From HGM13006 sp964518645 (GTDB lineage Bacteria; Bacillota; Clostridia; Oscillospirales; Oscillospiraceae), in assembly GCA_964518645.1 (NCBI GenBank), contig CAZFGL010000039.1, positions 1 to 17,296 of the forward strand: a stretch of 17,296 nucleotides of DNA, written 5' to 3'. Made by a program: the position numbers and the translations under genes. The notes under the pieces were generated by a model. The model was not told where the DNA came from. It did not search any database and saw only the letters and a program-made list of their open reading frames with translations. The stretch's first letter is position 1. The number at the start of each line of letters is the position of its first letter. Positions 7,107 through 13,790 of the stretch are shown here, in pieces.

Positions 7107-8261
7107 TTATGTATTACCTGTGACCCGGCACAGACGGCTGTGCATCAGGAACATGAGAATCAGGATCCCCAGAAGGTACCCGGGGTACAGCCCAATGCCC
7201 CCGTGGTTTGCCAGCAGTCCGAACAGGGGCGGCATCAGACAGGAGCCGATATATGCCGAGGCCATCTGCATGCCGATGATGGCCTGGGACTTGTCCGCAC
7301 CAAAGGTTGCAGGGGTCGAATGGATGATGCAGGGGTAGATGGGGGCACAGCCCAGCCCCATCAGGAGAATCCCGGCGATGGAGAGGGCGGTGGAGTGGGG
7401 GATAAAGACTGCGATGATACCCAGAAGAATTAAACCCTGCCCCAGCCGGATCAGCCTGTGATCCCCGAGACGCAGGGTAAGGAACCCATTGATGAAGCGT
7501 CCAAGGGTAATGCCCAGATAGAACATGCTGGCGTAGGCAGCAGCGTGTTCAGCATCCATGCCCCGGTGCAGCACAAGAAAGGAGGTTGCCCACAGTCCGG
7601 CGGTGGATTCCAGTGCACAATAGCAGAAAAATGTAACGAAAACCGGTTTTGCGCCCGGCAGCTTTAAAACCTGAGCCATGGTCAGAGAGTGACCAGACTG
7701 GGCTTCCAACGGCCCGGAGCCTTTCCACAGGGGCAGCGTGAGAAACAATACCGCAGTGAGCAGAATCTGGATCACGCATACAATGCCATATCCCGCTGTC
7801 CAGCCCCGCCCGGCAGAGAGGGCATAGCTCATGATATACGGGCCGGCAGCGGCACCAATACCCCACATACAATGCAGCCAGCTCATATGACGGGAGGAGT
7901 AGTGGACGGCGACATAGTTGTTCAGCGCTGCGTCCACGCCACCGGCACCCAGCCCGTAGGGAATTGCCCACAGTATCAGCGTCAGAAAGGAATCACAACG
8001 GGAAAACCCGAACAGCCCCAGTGCGGTCAGAGCCACGCTGCATGCGGTGACCCGTCCAGCGCCGAAGCGATGGGTGATACGGTCACTGCACAGACTGGAA
8101 AGTATGGTTCCCAGCGTGATCACCGTGGAGATGAGGCCGGCATAGCTTACAGGGACACCAAACGAGGGATACATAAGGGGCCATGCAGACCCCAGCAATG
8201 CGTCAGGGAGCCCGAGACTGATAAAGGAAAGATAAATAATAATCAAAAGAAGATGGATCAT
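7107..8261 (-). CDS. Major facilitator superfamily (MFS) transporter
   Basis: A 384-residue protein that is hydrophobic throughout, with a pattern consistent with twelve membrane helices. The MFS loop 2-3 motif appears as SDRITHRFGAGR (59-70). The first helix ends in LGLPDALLGSAWP (16-28), a form common in sugar/fucose-permease-like MFS proteins of Firmicutes, but the substrate cannot be read from the sequence. The start at 8261 is supported by GGAGG at 8269-8273, seven bases upstream. The open frame continues far upstream on this strand, but only as antisense to the neighbouring permease. The gene has its own divergent promoter and ends at the shared hairpin. Confidence 0.88.
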   Translation of the reverse strand: MIHLLLIIIYLSFISLGLPDALLGSAWPLMYPSFGVPVSYAGLISTVITLGTILSSLCSDRITHRFGAGRVTACSVALTALGLFGFSRCDSFLTLILWAIPYGLGAGGVDAALNNYVAVHYSSRHMSWLHCMWGIGAAAGPYIMSYALSAGRGWTAGYGIVCVIQILLTAVLFLTLPLWKGSGPLEAQSGHSLTMAQVLKLPGAKPVFVTFFCYCALESTAGLWATSFLVLHRGMDAEHAAAYASMFYLGITLGRFINGFLTLRLGDHRLIRLGQGLILLGIIAVFIPHSTALSIAGILLMGLGCAPIYPCIIHSTPATFGADKSQAIIGMQMASAYIGSCLMPPLFGLLANHGGIGLYPGYLLGILILMFLMHSRLCRVTGNT

Positions 8262-8286
8262 ATATATACCTCCGATAAACACATGC

Positions 8287-8314
8287 ATTGTACCACAAAA
8301 TGAAAAATATGCAA
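8287..8314 (-). promoter_or_regulatory. Promoter of the MFS gene
   Basis: On the minus strand TTGCAT (8314-8309) and TACAAT (8292-8287) are separated by 16 bases. The predicted start near 8280 leaves a leader of about 20 bases with GGAGG. It is back to back with the SLC13 promoter; the two -35 boxes are 17 bases apart. Confidence 0.6.
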
Positions 8315-8331
8315 CGAAATTGAGAAAGAGT

Positions 8332-8360
8332 TTGACAAAAAACACGGAAGCAAGTATACT
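8332..8360 (+). promoter_or_regulatory. Promoter of the SLC13-type permease
   Basis: A perfect TTGACA at 8332-8337 and TATACT at 8355-8360 are separated by 17 bases. The expected transcript start is near 8367. Confidence 0.8.
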
Positions 8361-8381
8361 TATCTCTGCAAGTGACGGCCT

Positions 8382-8405
8382 GACCCGCTGATTTGGGGAC
8401 GGGTC
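8382..8405 (+). other. Leader hairpin ahead of the SLC13-type permease
   Basis: GACCCG at 8382-8387 pairs with CGGGTC at 8400-8405 around a 12-base loop. It is followed by GTTTTGT. It occupies the leader between the promoter and the ribosome-binding site. The short T stretch makes it at best a weak terminator, so a regulatory or protective leader structure is as likely. Confidence 0.4.
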
Positions 8406-8438
8406 GTTTTGTATCGAAAAGAAAAGGGAGTGGAGACC

Positions 8439-9707
8439 ATTAAAATTTTTGCACTGGTTCTCTTTGCACTTACTTATGTACTGATGATCACGGTACAGAA
8501 GATCCGTCCCTGGGTGGCGGTGGGAAGCGCATTGATTTTTGTTATTTCCGGCATTGTGTCCCTCCGGGGGCTGGTGGATGCCATTGACTTTAATGTTCTT
8601 ATGATGCTGGCGGGCACCATGGGTACGGTGTCCCTGTTCATTGAATCCCGGATGCCGAACCTGATGGCAGAGGCGCTGCTGAAAAGATCCCCCAACACCA
8701 TGTGGGTGGTGGTGGCAATGAGCCTGTTTGCCGGGGTCGTGTCCGCCTTTGTGGACAATGTGGCCACGGTTTTGATGGTGGCACCAGTGGGACTTGCCAT
8801 TGCCAAAAAGCTGAACATTTCTCCTGTGGGCATGATTGTTTCTATTGCCGTGTCCTCCAATTTGCAGGGTGCCGCAACCCTGGTGGGTGATACCACATCC
8901 ATTATGCTGGGCGGCTACGCAGATATGACGTTCCTTGATTTTATCTGGATGCAGGGAAAGCCCAGTATCTTCTTTGCGGTGGAGCTGGGCGCACTGGCCA
9001 CGGTTCCGGTAATCATGTTCCTGTTCCGGCACAACAGGGAGAAGATCCAGATCAGCGAGCATACTGAGGTGACCAACTATGTGCCCACCATTCTGCTTTG
9101 TGCAAATGTGCTGCTGCTGATCGTGGCAAGCTTTGTGGAGAACCGTCCTCAGCTGACCAACGGATTTATCTGCATGGGTATTTTCCTGATCGGCCTGATC
9201 CATTCACGGGTCATGCGTGGGGACTTTGTGGTGGCAAAACAGGCGATCCGGGAGATTGACTATGAGACTCTGTGCCTTCTTGCAGGACTGTTTGTGGTGA
9301 TCCAGGGCATCACCAATGTGGGCCTGATCAATGACATCAGTGACCTGATTGTGAAGCTGGGCGGGGACAACCTGTTTGTACTTTACTCCATCATTGTCTG
9401 GGCCTCCGTGCTGTTCTCTGCCTTTGTGGACAATATTCCCTATGTTGCCACCATGCTTCCTGTGGTCAGTGCTATGGCAACGACCCTGGGGGTGGCACCC
9501 TATCTGCTGTTCTTCGGTCTGCTGACCGGTGCTACACTGGGTGGCAACCTGACTCCCATTGGTGCTTCGGCAAATATTGCCGGCATCGGCATCCTGCGGA
9601 AATCCGGTTATGAGGTCAAAAACAGCGACTTCCTGAAAATCGGTGTACCCTTTACCCTGTGTGCGGTTCTGGTGGGATACATCTTCTGCTGGATCTTCTG
9701 GGCATAA
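8439..9707 (+). CDS. ArsB/NhaD/SLC13-type ion or anion permease
   Basis: An integral membrane transporter of the ion-transporter superfamily, about 422 residues. It contains the two inverted-repeat hairpin signatures: FVDNVATVLMVAP (104-116) followed by GDTTSIMLGG, and in the second half FVDNIPYVATMLP followed by NLTPIGASANIAG. Relatives carry dicarboxylates, citrate, arsenite or sodium/proton; the substrate is not visible. The start is uncertain. GGGAG at 8426-8430 is the only good ribosome-binding site, and eight bases on lies ATT at 8439, giving an N terminus reading (M)KIFALVLFA. GTG at 8430 overlaps that site and has no spacing. TTG at 8409 abuts the leader hairpin. The first ATG is at residue 16, inside helix 1. 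A strong terminator follows. Confidence 0.85.
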   Translation: MKIFALVLFALTYVLMITVQKIRPWVAVGSALIFVISGIVSLRGLVDAIDFNVLMMLAGTMGTVSLFIESRMPNLMAEALLKRSPNTMWVVVAMSLFAGVVSAFVDNVATVLMVAPVGLAIAKKLNISPVGMIVSIAVSSNLQGAATLVGDTTSIMLGGYADMTFLDFIWMQGKPSIFFAVELGALATVPVIMFLFRHNREKIQISEHTEVTNYVPTILLCANVLLLIVASFVENRPQLTNGFICMGIFLIGLIHSRVMRGDFVVAKQAIREIDYETLCLLAGLFVVIQGITNVGLINDISDLIVKLGGDNLFVLYSIIVWASVLFSAFVDNIPYVATMLPVVSAMATTLGVAPYLLFFGLLTGATLGGNLTPIGASANIAGIGILRKSGYEVKNSDFLKIGVPFTLCAVLVGYIFCWIFWA

Positions 9708-9735
9708 GCAGAAGGGTTATTAAAATTTGATTGTG

Positions 9736-9771
9736 AAAACGTGTCGGAGCTTGACTCCGGCACGTTTTTTT
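9736..9771 (+). terminator. Rho-independent terminator after the SLC13-type permease
   Basis: A 14-pair stem (AAAACGTGTCGGAG with CTCCGGCACGTTTT, one G-U) with a five-base loop leads into a T run ending at 9771. Confidence 0.92.
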
Positions 9772-10091
9772 GTACACAGGTGTGAACAGGGAAAGGGGGT
9801 TATTAAAAACGGCCTTTTTCTGTATTTTGGCAGGATACTTGCAGTCATATATGTAAGACAGGTTTTATGGTGAAGCAGCGGAGGAGAACGCTTAAAAAAC
9901 ATGTCGGATGGTGTCCAGTATTTGGACAAAAAGGTAATCGTCTGTTGTTTGAAAAAGCCAAAGTCAAACAAGGGAAACTCCGCGTCTCTGTGATCGGTGC
10001 CTGCAATACAGTGACTGTACGCAGACCGGACTGTTTACAGTTTATGTGTTTGTCAAAATACTGTATGGAAATGAAAGAAAGGGGTTTTTAC
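9772..10091 (+). promoter_or_regulatory. Regulatory intergenic region with several dyads ahead of the MaoC-like gene
   Basis: About 320 bases without a convincing gene. An open frame exists in phase with the MaoC-like gene from an ATG at 9867, but the predicted product (rich in Arg/Lys/Cys) resembles no hotdog N terminus. The stretch holds a 17-base dyad TGTCCA-N5-TGGACA (9912-9928) and three ACTGT/ACAGT dyads between 10007 and 10065. It also holds a plausible promoter: TTTACA (10034-10039), 17 bases, AATACT (10057-10062). A weaker TTGGCA/TATGTA pair lies at 9827-9855. Confidence 0.5.
10034..10062 (+). promoter_or_regulatory. Candidate promoter of the MaoC-like/lipoprotein unit
   Basis: TTTACA at 10034-10039 (one mismatch to TTGACA) and AATACT at 10057-10062 (two mismatches) are separated by 17 bases. 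The start would be near 10069, about 23 bases before the ATG at 10092. The -35 box lies within one ACTGTTTACAGT dyad and the -10 box touches another, as expected for a repressible promoter. Confidence 0.45.
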
Positions 10092-11342
10092 ATGGAAAGA
10101 AAGTATCAGATTTTCTATCCGGGAGTCTATTCTGAGGAAGAACAGGAGGCTCTGAAAAAAGCAAAGCAGGATGCGCTGAAAGCAGCGGAAATGTCCAGAG
10201 CGCATCCTACAACAATAACCCAGGAAAAGCTGCTGCATCATGCATTCAAATGGGATCCGGATAATCCTCTGTTCAATGATGTGGAGTATGCAAAAAACAG
10301 TCGCTGGAATGGTCTCTATGCGATGCCCGGCAGTGTGGATCTCATGGTCATGGGAGAAAGTGTGGATCGTTATCAGAAGGTGTTTGGTGACGCAGTCTAT
10401 CTGGCCAACGATGGGGGACAGGTGGAATTCTTCCGTCCGGTACGTCCCGGTGATGTGCTGACGGTGGTTCCTGAGAATGTTCCTCTGGAAGATATTACAC
10501 CGGAGGAGGGCAGCTATCTCCGTACCTTTAAGATGGAGGGCAGGGGAATCGCCTACGACCAGAACGGAGAAAAGGTGATGAGCTGTGCCGTCTATACCAG
10601 AAATTCCATGAGCCGGTATCTGGACGATGGTCCCAAGCAGACGGAACTTGAAAAGTCTCTGGGCTGGATCAACTATCTTGCACCCGGCCATTACACCACG
10701 GAGGAGGAGTGGAAATATATCGAGTCCCTCTGGGAAAAGGAGACCCGCCGGGGAAGCCAGACCCTGTACTGGGAGGATGTTAACGTAGGGGATGAACCTG
10801 CATGGTGCTGTGATGGTCCGGTCAGTGCGCTGGATATGGCGAAGGTTATGGATATCGGGTGCCCCACAACCACTCAGATGATGAAAAAAGGCAGAAAGAT
10901 GCCCATGCGGGATCCTGTTTACAATATGCCATTTGGGGGCGGTGACTGGCATTACAGCAATTTGAACATTCCCGGTGGACGAGCAATTTTCTATAATTTC
11001 CACGCCAGAAACTATATTCTAAGAATGATTACTAACTGGATGGGTGATGATGGCTTCATCCGGAAGTTCTACTGGACCAAGAGCATCATATTCAAGGAGA
11101 TGAACCATACCGGAATTGGTGCTGCGGTTTTGAATAAGGTGCCATATATGCAGGGAAAATACTGCAACCGTCATGGCATGGAAGGGGATACCTGCATTTC
11201 CAAGGGCTATGTGACAGCGAAATATGTGGGTGAGGACGGAAATCATTATGTGGACATGTCCTGTTGGGGTGAGACACTGGATGGAGATATTATTCAAGTA
11301 GTGGAAGCAACGATCATGCTTCCCACCAGAGAGAATCAGTGA
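10092..11342 (+). CDS. Double-hotdog MaoC/FAS1-dehydratase-like protein
   Basis: A 416-residue cytosolic protein that reads as two hotdog-fold halves. The first is about 40-180, with GLYAMPGSVDLM, the hotdog helix, and VEFFRPVRPGDVLTV (111-125). The second is about 220-412, opening YWEDVNVGDE (226-235) and ending VEATIMLP. Such doubled MaoC/FAS1-dehydratase proteins usually hydrate or dehydrate enoyl-CoA thioesters, but I do not see the classical NPxHxD-type hydratase signature in either half. Catalysis is therefore uncertain. AAAGGGG at 10078-10084, seven bases upstream, supports the ATG at 10092; in-frame ATGs at 10065 and 10071 lack such a site. Thirteen bases separate it from the lipoprotein gene, so the two form one transcription unit, likely controlled by the upstream dyads. 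Confidence 0.75.
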   Translation: MERKYQIFYPGVYSEEEQEALKKAKQDALKAAEMSRAHPTTITQEKLLHHAFKWDPDNPLFNDVEYAKNSRWNGLYAMPGSVDLMVMGESVDRYQKVFGDAVYLANDGGQVEFFRPVRPGDVLTVVPENVPLEDITPEEGSYLRTFKMEGRGIAYDQNGEKVMSCAVYTRNSMSRYLDDGPKQTELEKSLGWINYLAPGHYTTEEEWKYIESLWEKETRRGSQTLYWEDVNVGDEPAWCCDGPVSALDMAKVMDIGCPTTTQMMKKGRKMPMRDPVYNMPFGGGDWHYSNLNIPGGRAIFYNFHARNYILRMITNWMGDDGFIRKFYWTKSIIFKEMNHTGIGAAVLNKVPYMQGKYCNRHGMEGDTCISKGYVTAKYVGEDGNHYVDMSCWGETLDGDIIQVVEATIMLPTRENQ

Positions 11343-11355
11343 AAGGATTGATCCA

Positions 11356-13095
11356 ATGAAAAAGTTTATTTCAGTAATGATGGTGCTTGCGCTCCTGTGC
11401 AGCCTTTTGACTGCCTGCGGAGGAACTGGGGAAAGTGGCAGCGGGGCCCAAAGTGCATCGGATGCAGTTGATGCGAATGTGGAAGAAATGATACCTGCTG
11501 TTTTTGCGACCGAAGAGCCGGAACAGGAGAATTCCGTAGTGGCAGAGGAAGCAGAACCGGAGATCATAGATACCAGAGTCAGTTATGAACTGCCACTGTT
11601 TGAAGAGAACCAGACCATCAGTATCTGGTACCCCATTCGTCAGGGACGGGCAACCTTCCCGGGGAAGGACACCGAACAGGCGCGGTTCTGGTACGAGGCC
11701 CAGAATAAACTGGGGGTTGATATTGCGTGGATCGAATGTGGGCAGATCGAAGCCTCTGAGCAGTATAATCTGTTGGTGGCAGGTGGCGATTGGCCCGATA
11801 TTATCTATGAGGGCCTTTGCTCCCGTTCCGGATCTGCATATAATGGAGGCTATGAAAAGGCCATTGAGGATGAGGTTTATCTTGATCTGGCGGAATATGT
11901 GGAAGAGTATGCACCCAACTATTATCACTGGATCAACGTTAACGAGGATGCCCATAATGCGGCTTATACAGATTCCGGTTCTATTGGCGCGTTCTATACA
12001 ATCAATGTGGAGCCTGCCCTTCAAAACATGGGTATGATCGTAAATGCGGACTATCTGGATGCCACCGGTCTTGATGTTCCTGAGACTATGGAGGAATGGG
12101 AAGAAGTCGTTGTAGCCATGAAGAACAACGGTGTTGCATTCCCGGCAGTTGCCGGTTCCAGTGGTACTATTTTCTGTGGCTATGCGGCCAAGGCTATGGG
12201 TGCCACACTGGATTCTGTTTTCCTTGTGGAATGCGCCAGCGATGAACTGGTTTACGGCATTTCTACGGAGGAAACCCGGGCGTATCTGGAAATGGCGGCA
12301 GAGTACTATGAAAAGGGCTATATTGACGACAGTTTTATGAGCATTGTTTCTAACGACAGTTCCCCCTTTACCTCTGGAAAGGTGGGCACATGGGAGGCCA
12401 TGGGGCAGGAAGTTGCTGTGTATGAAGATTATTATGGAGTGCGTGTATATGCATGCCCCATAATTATGAGCGAGGGGATGGAGGCTGGACAGACCATTCT
12501 GGGCGAATCCAAATCCAACTATGTTTCCGATCTTCCCGGTATGGCAGTTACAACAAGCTGTAGCGATATTCCGGCAGTTATGAAGTTTATGGACTGGTTC
12601 TATTCTGATGAAGGTGCGCTGATTGCCAACTACGGTTGGGAGGAAAGTGTTACCTATGAAGTTCTAGACGATGGTACCTACCGTGAACTTCCCTTTATGG
12701 AGGAGACGGATGCAGCAACAAACTGCTCCAATAAGGGAATCTACACGATCATTGGAGATTTCGGCCTGGTGTATCCCAATATCAGTCTGGAACTTGCAAA
12801 TGATGTTCAGCGGAATGCAGCAGAGATGTGGACACCTGATGCAGACTTCACCGGATACACTTATAAAACTCTGCCTGCATCGATTTCTCTGAACACAGAA
12901 GAGAGTAATGAAGTCAGCAGTATGTTTGCCGATATTGAAACCTTTACCCAGACCAAGGTTCTTTCCTGGATCTGTGGTGAGGAAGAACTGAATGATGATA
13001 CCTGGAATGAATATCTTGCAGCCCTTGACAGCATGGGAATTGAGGATTGCAGAGAAGCCTATTCTGCGGCATATCAGCGGTATATCAGCAAATAA
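11356..13095 (+). CDS. ABC-type extracellular solute-binding lipoprotein
   Basis: A 579-residue lipoprotein. The signal peptide MKKFISVMMVLALLCSLLTAC ends in a lipobox with the lipidated cysteine at 21. A Gly/Ser- then Glu-rich tether follows (about 22-75). The mature domain begins near ISIWYPI and shows family-1 solute-binding features: repeated Tyr/Trp, AGGDWPDIIYEG, and a C-terminal half rich in ligand-contact-like aromatics. It should sit on the outer face of the membrane and deliver a ligand, probably sugar or peptide-like, to an ABC permease. No permease or ATPase gene is present here and a terminator follows, so its partner must be encoded elsewhere or beyond the gap. AAAGGA at 11342-11347 supports the start. 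Co-transcription with a MaoC-like protein is unusual. Confidence 0.88.
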   Translation: MKKFISVMMVLALLCSLLTACGGTGESGSGAQSASDAVDANVEEMIPAVFATEEPEQENSVVAEEAEPEIIDTRVSYELPLFEENQTISIWYPIRQGRATFPGKDTEQARFWYEAQNKLGVDIAWIECGQIEASEQYNLLVAGGDWPDIIYEGLCSRSGSAYNGGYEKAIEDEVYLDLAEYVEEYAPNYYHWINVNEDAHNAAYTDSGSIGAFYTINVEPALQNMGMIVNADYLDATGLDVPETMEEWEEVVVAMKNNGVAFPAVAGSSGTIFCGYAAKAMGATLDSVFLVECASDELVYGISTEETRAYLEMAAEYYEKGYIDDSFMSIVSNDSSPFTSGKVGTWEAMGQEVAVYEDYYGVRVYACPIIMSEGMEAGQTILGESKSNYVSDLPGMAVTTSCSDIPAVMKFMDWFYSDEGALIANYGWEESVTYEVLDDGTYRELPFMEETDAATNCSNKGIYTIIGDFGLVYPNISLELANDVQRNAAEMWTPDADFTGYTYKTLPASISLNTEESNEVSSMFADIETFTQTKVLSWICGEEELNDDTWNEYLAALDSMGIEDCREAYSAAYQRYISK

Positions 13096-13102
13096 AAGAA
13101 CG

Positions 13103-13136
13103 AAAAGGATTGTGGCATTTATGCTGCAATCCTTTT
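13103..13136 (+). terminator. Rho-independent terminator after the lipoprotein gene
   Basis: AAAAGGATTG (13103-13112) pairs perfectly with CAATCCTTTT (13127-13136). An inner GCAT/ATGC stem extends it. It begins eight bases after the stop. Confidence 0.85.
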
Positions 13137-13144
13137 ATACTCTG

Positions 13145-13180
13145 CGCTGGCACAAAGGCTATCAGCCAGCGGGAACCCGC
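13145..13180. repeat. Two overlapping small dyads in a gene-free stretch
   Basis: CGCTGGC (13145-13151) pairs with GCCAGCG (13165-13171) around 13 bases. It is immediately overlapped by GCGGG-AA-CCCGC (13169-13180). These lie between the lipoprotein terminator and the minus-strand terminator, at what may be the edge of the mobile element. Nothing else is recognisable between 13137 and 13272. Confidence 0.35.
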
Positions 13181-13272
13181 CGGAGCTATCAAACAGGCTT
13201 CCAATTTTAAACGTCGCCCCCGCGTGATATGCAGTTCCCATTATAAATGCATAAAAGAGAGCGTATAACAGC

Positions 13273-13320
13273 ACAAAAGAATCCCCGCCAGGAGTCGAAC
13301 AACTCTAAGCGGGGGGTTCT
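13273..13320 (-). terminator. Terminator of the minus-strand small-gene cluster
   Basis: On the minus strand AGAACCCCCCGC pairs with GCGGGGATTCT with small bulges. An inner GAGT/ACTC stem closes a TTCG-containing loop, and TTTT follows. It begins directly after the stop codon at 13321-13323. Confidence 0.65.
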
Positions 13321-13432
13321 TTATTTGATTGCGGGGACTACGGCGATATCGCCGCCAATAGCCAAGACCACTTTCATCCATGTATCAGGCCGTGGCGTGG
13401 AAGCAGGGGGGCATATGGTCAATCCAGTACAT
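13321..13432 (-). pseudogene. Possible small third gene of the cluster, apparently frameshifted at a C6 run
   Basis: An ATG at 13432 has GAAGG (13442-13438) five bases upstream, overlapping the stop of the preceding gene. As sequenced it stops after 15 codons. Deleting one base from the six-C run (13411-13406) joins it to a downstream frame ending WMKVVLAIGGDIAVVPAIK just before the terminator, giving 36 residues. I do not recognise the product. The join could be a sequencing or assembly error, a broken gene, or coincidence. Confidence 0.3.
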
Positions 13433-13440
13433 TGTAACCT

Positions 13441-13626
13441 TCAATCGTCTCTGTGATAGGGACAACTTAAACAGATTTTTTTATAGTTTTCTTTGCTTGT
13501 AGCCTCTTTTGGGGCGGTGTATTCCGGGGCTCCAGCGTCAACCACAGAATGAATATCAAAACAGATTACCGCATCAATCGGCTTTAAGTCCATGAGTGGA
13601 CACAATACAGGATACTCAATATCCAT
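13441..13626 (-). CDS. Small Cys-containing phage/ICE-type hypothetical protein (61 aa)
   Basis: A 61-residue protein with cysteines at 9 (YPVLCP), 22 (VICFDIH), 52 and 55. The C-terminal ICLSCPYHRDD has the CxxC-x2-H look of small metal-binding proteins. From memory, similar short proteins with a YPV-C-P start and a C-terminal ICxxCxYH occur in clostridial prophages and conjugative elements. The ATG at 13626 is eight bases upstream of the previous gene's stop codon (overlap), and GGAGG lies about twelve bases before it, rather far. The surrounding DNA is visibly richer in A/T than the flanking metabolic genes. Function unknown. Confidence 0.55.
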   Translation of the reverse strand: MDIEYPVLCPLMDLKPIDAVICFDIHSVVDAGAPEYTAPKEATSKENYKKICLSCPYHRDD

Positions 13627-13690
13627 TTTTGTTGATTACCTCCATTATGGCCAACGTGACAGCGTCGTACTGCGTCTTAGAATACGCAGT
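13616..13690 (-). CDS. C-terminal 24 codons of an unidentified gene running into the gap
   Basis: On the minus strand the frame entering from the N run is open and ends YDAVTLAIMEVINKNGY then TGA at 13616-13618. The stop overlaps the start of the 61-residue gene by eleven bases, the tight packing of a phage or ICE operon. Too little remains to name a family. Confidence 0.4.
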   Translation of the reverse strand, partial: TAYSKTQYDAVTLAIMEVINKNGY

Positions 13691-13790
13691 NNNNNNNNNN
13701 NNNNNNNNNNNNNNNNNNNNNNNNNNNNNNNNNNNNNNNNNNNNNNNNNNNNNNNNNNNNNNNNNNNNNNNNNNNNNNNNNNNNNNNNNN
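13691..13790. other. Assembly gap of 100 Ns
   Basis: Exactly 100 Ns, the usual placeholder for a gap of unknown length. About 90-100 codons of crt, any upstream operon genes and the rest of the minus-strand gene are missing here, so the true gap must exceed 100 bases. Any frame reading across it is artificial. Confidence 0.97.

Noticed and set aside
8367..8440. Fluoride-type riboswitch in the SLC13 leader
   Set aside because: The leader lacks the GATG-containing 5' stem and the conserved pseudoknot segments I know for that class.
8262..9203. A long N-terminal extension of the MFS protein
   Set aside because: It is antisense to the SLC13-type permease; GGAGG and a promoter sit immediately before 8261.
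9867..10091. A 75-codon upstream extension of the MaoC-like protein
   Set aside because: No good ribosome-binding site for a hotdog start, composition unlike the rest, and it covers the dyads and promoter. The site before 10092 is better.
13281..13320. tRNA-like 3' end (GTTCGA-type loop and CCCCGC stem)
   Set aside because: The T-arm spacing is wrong and there is no cloverleaf; it reads better as a minus-strand terminator with an inner stem.
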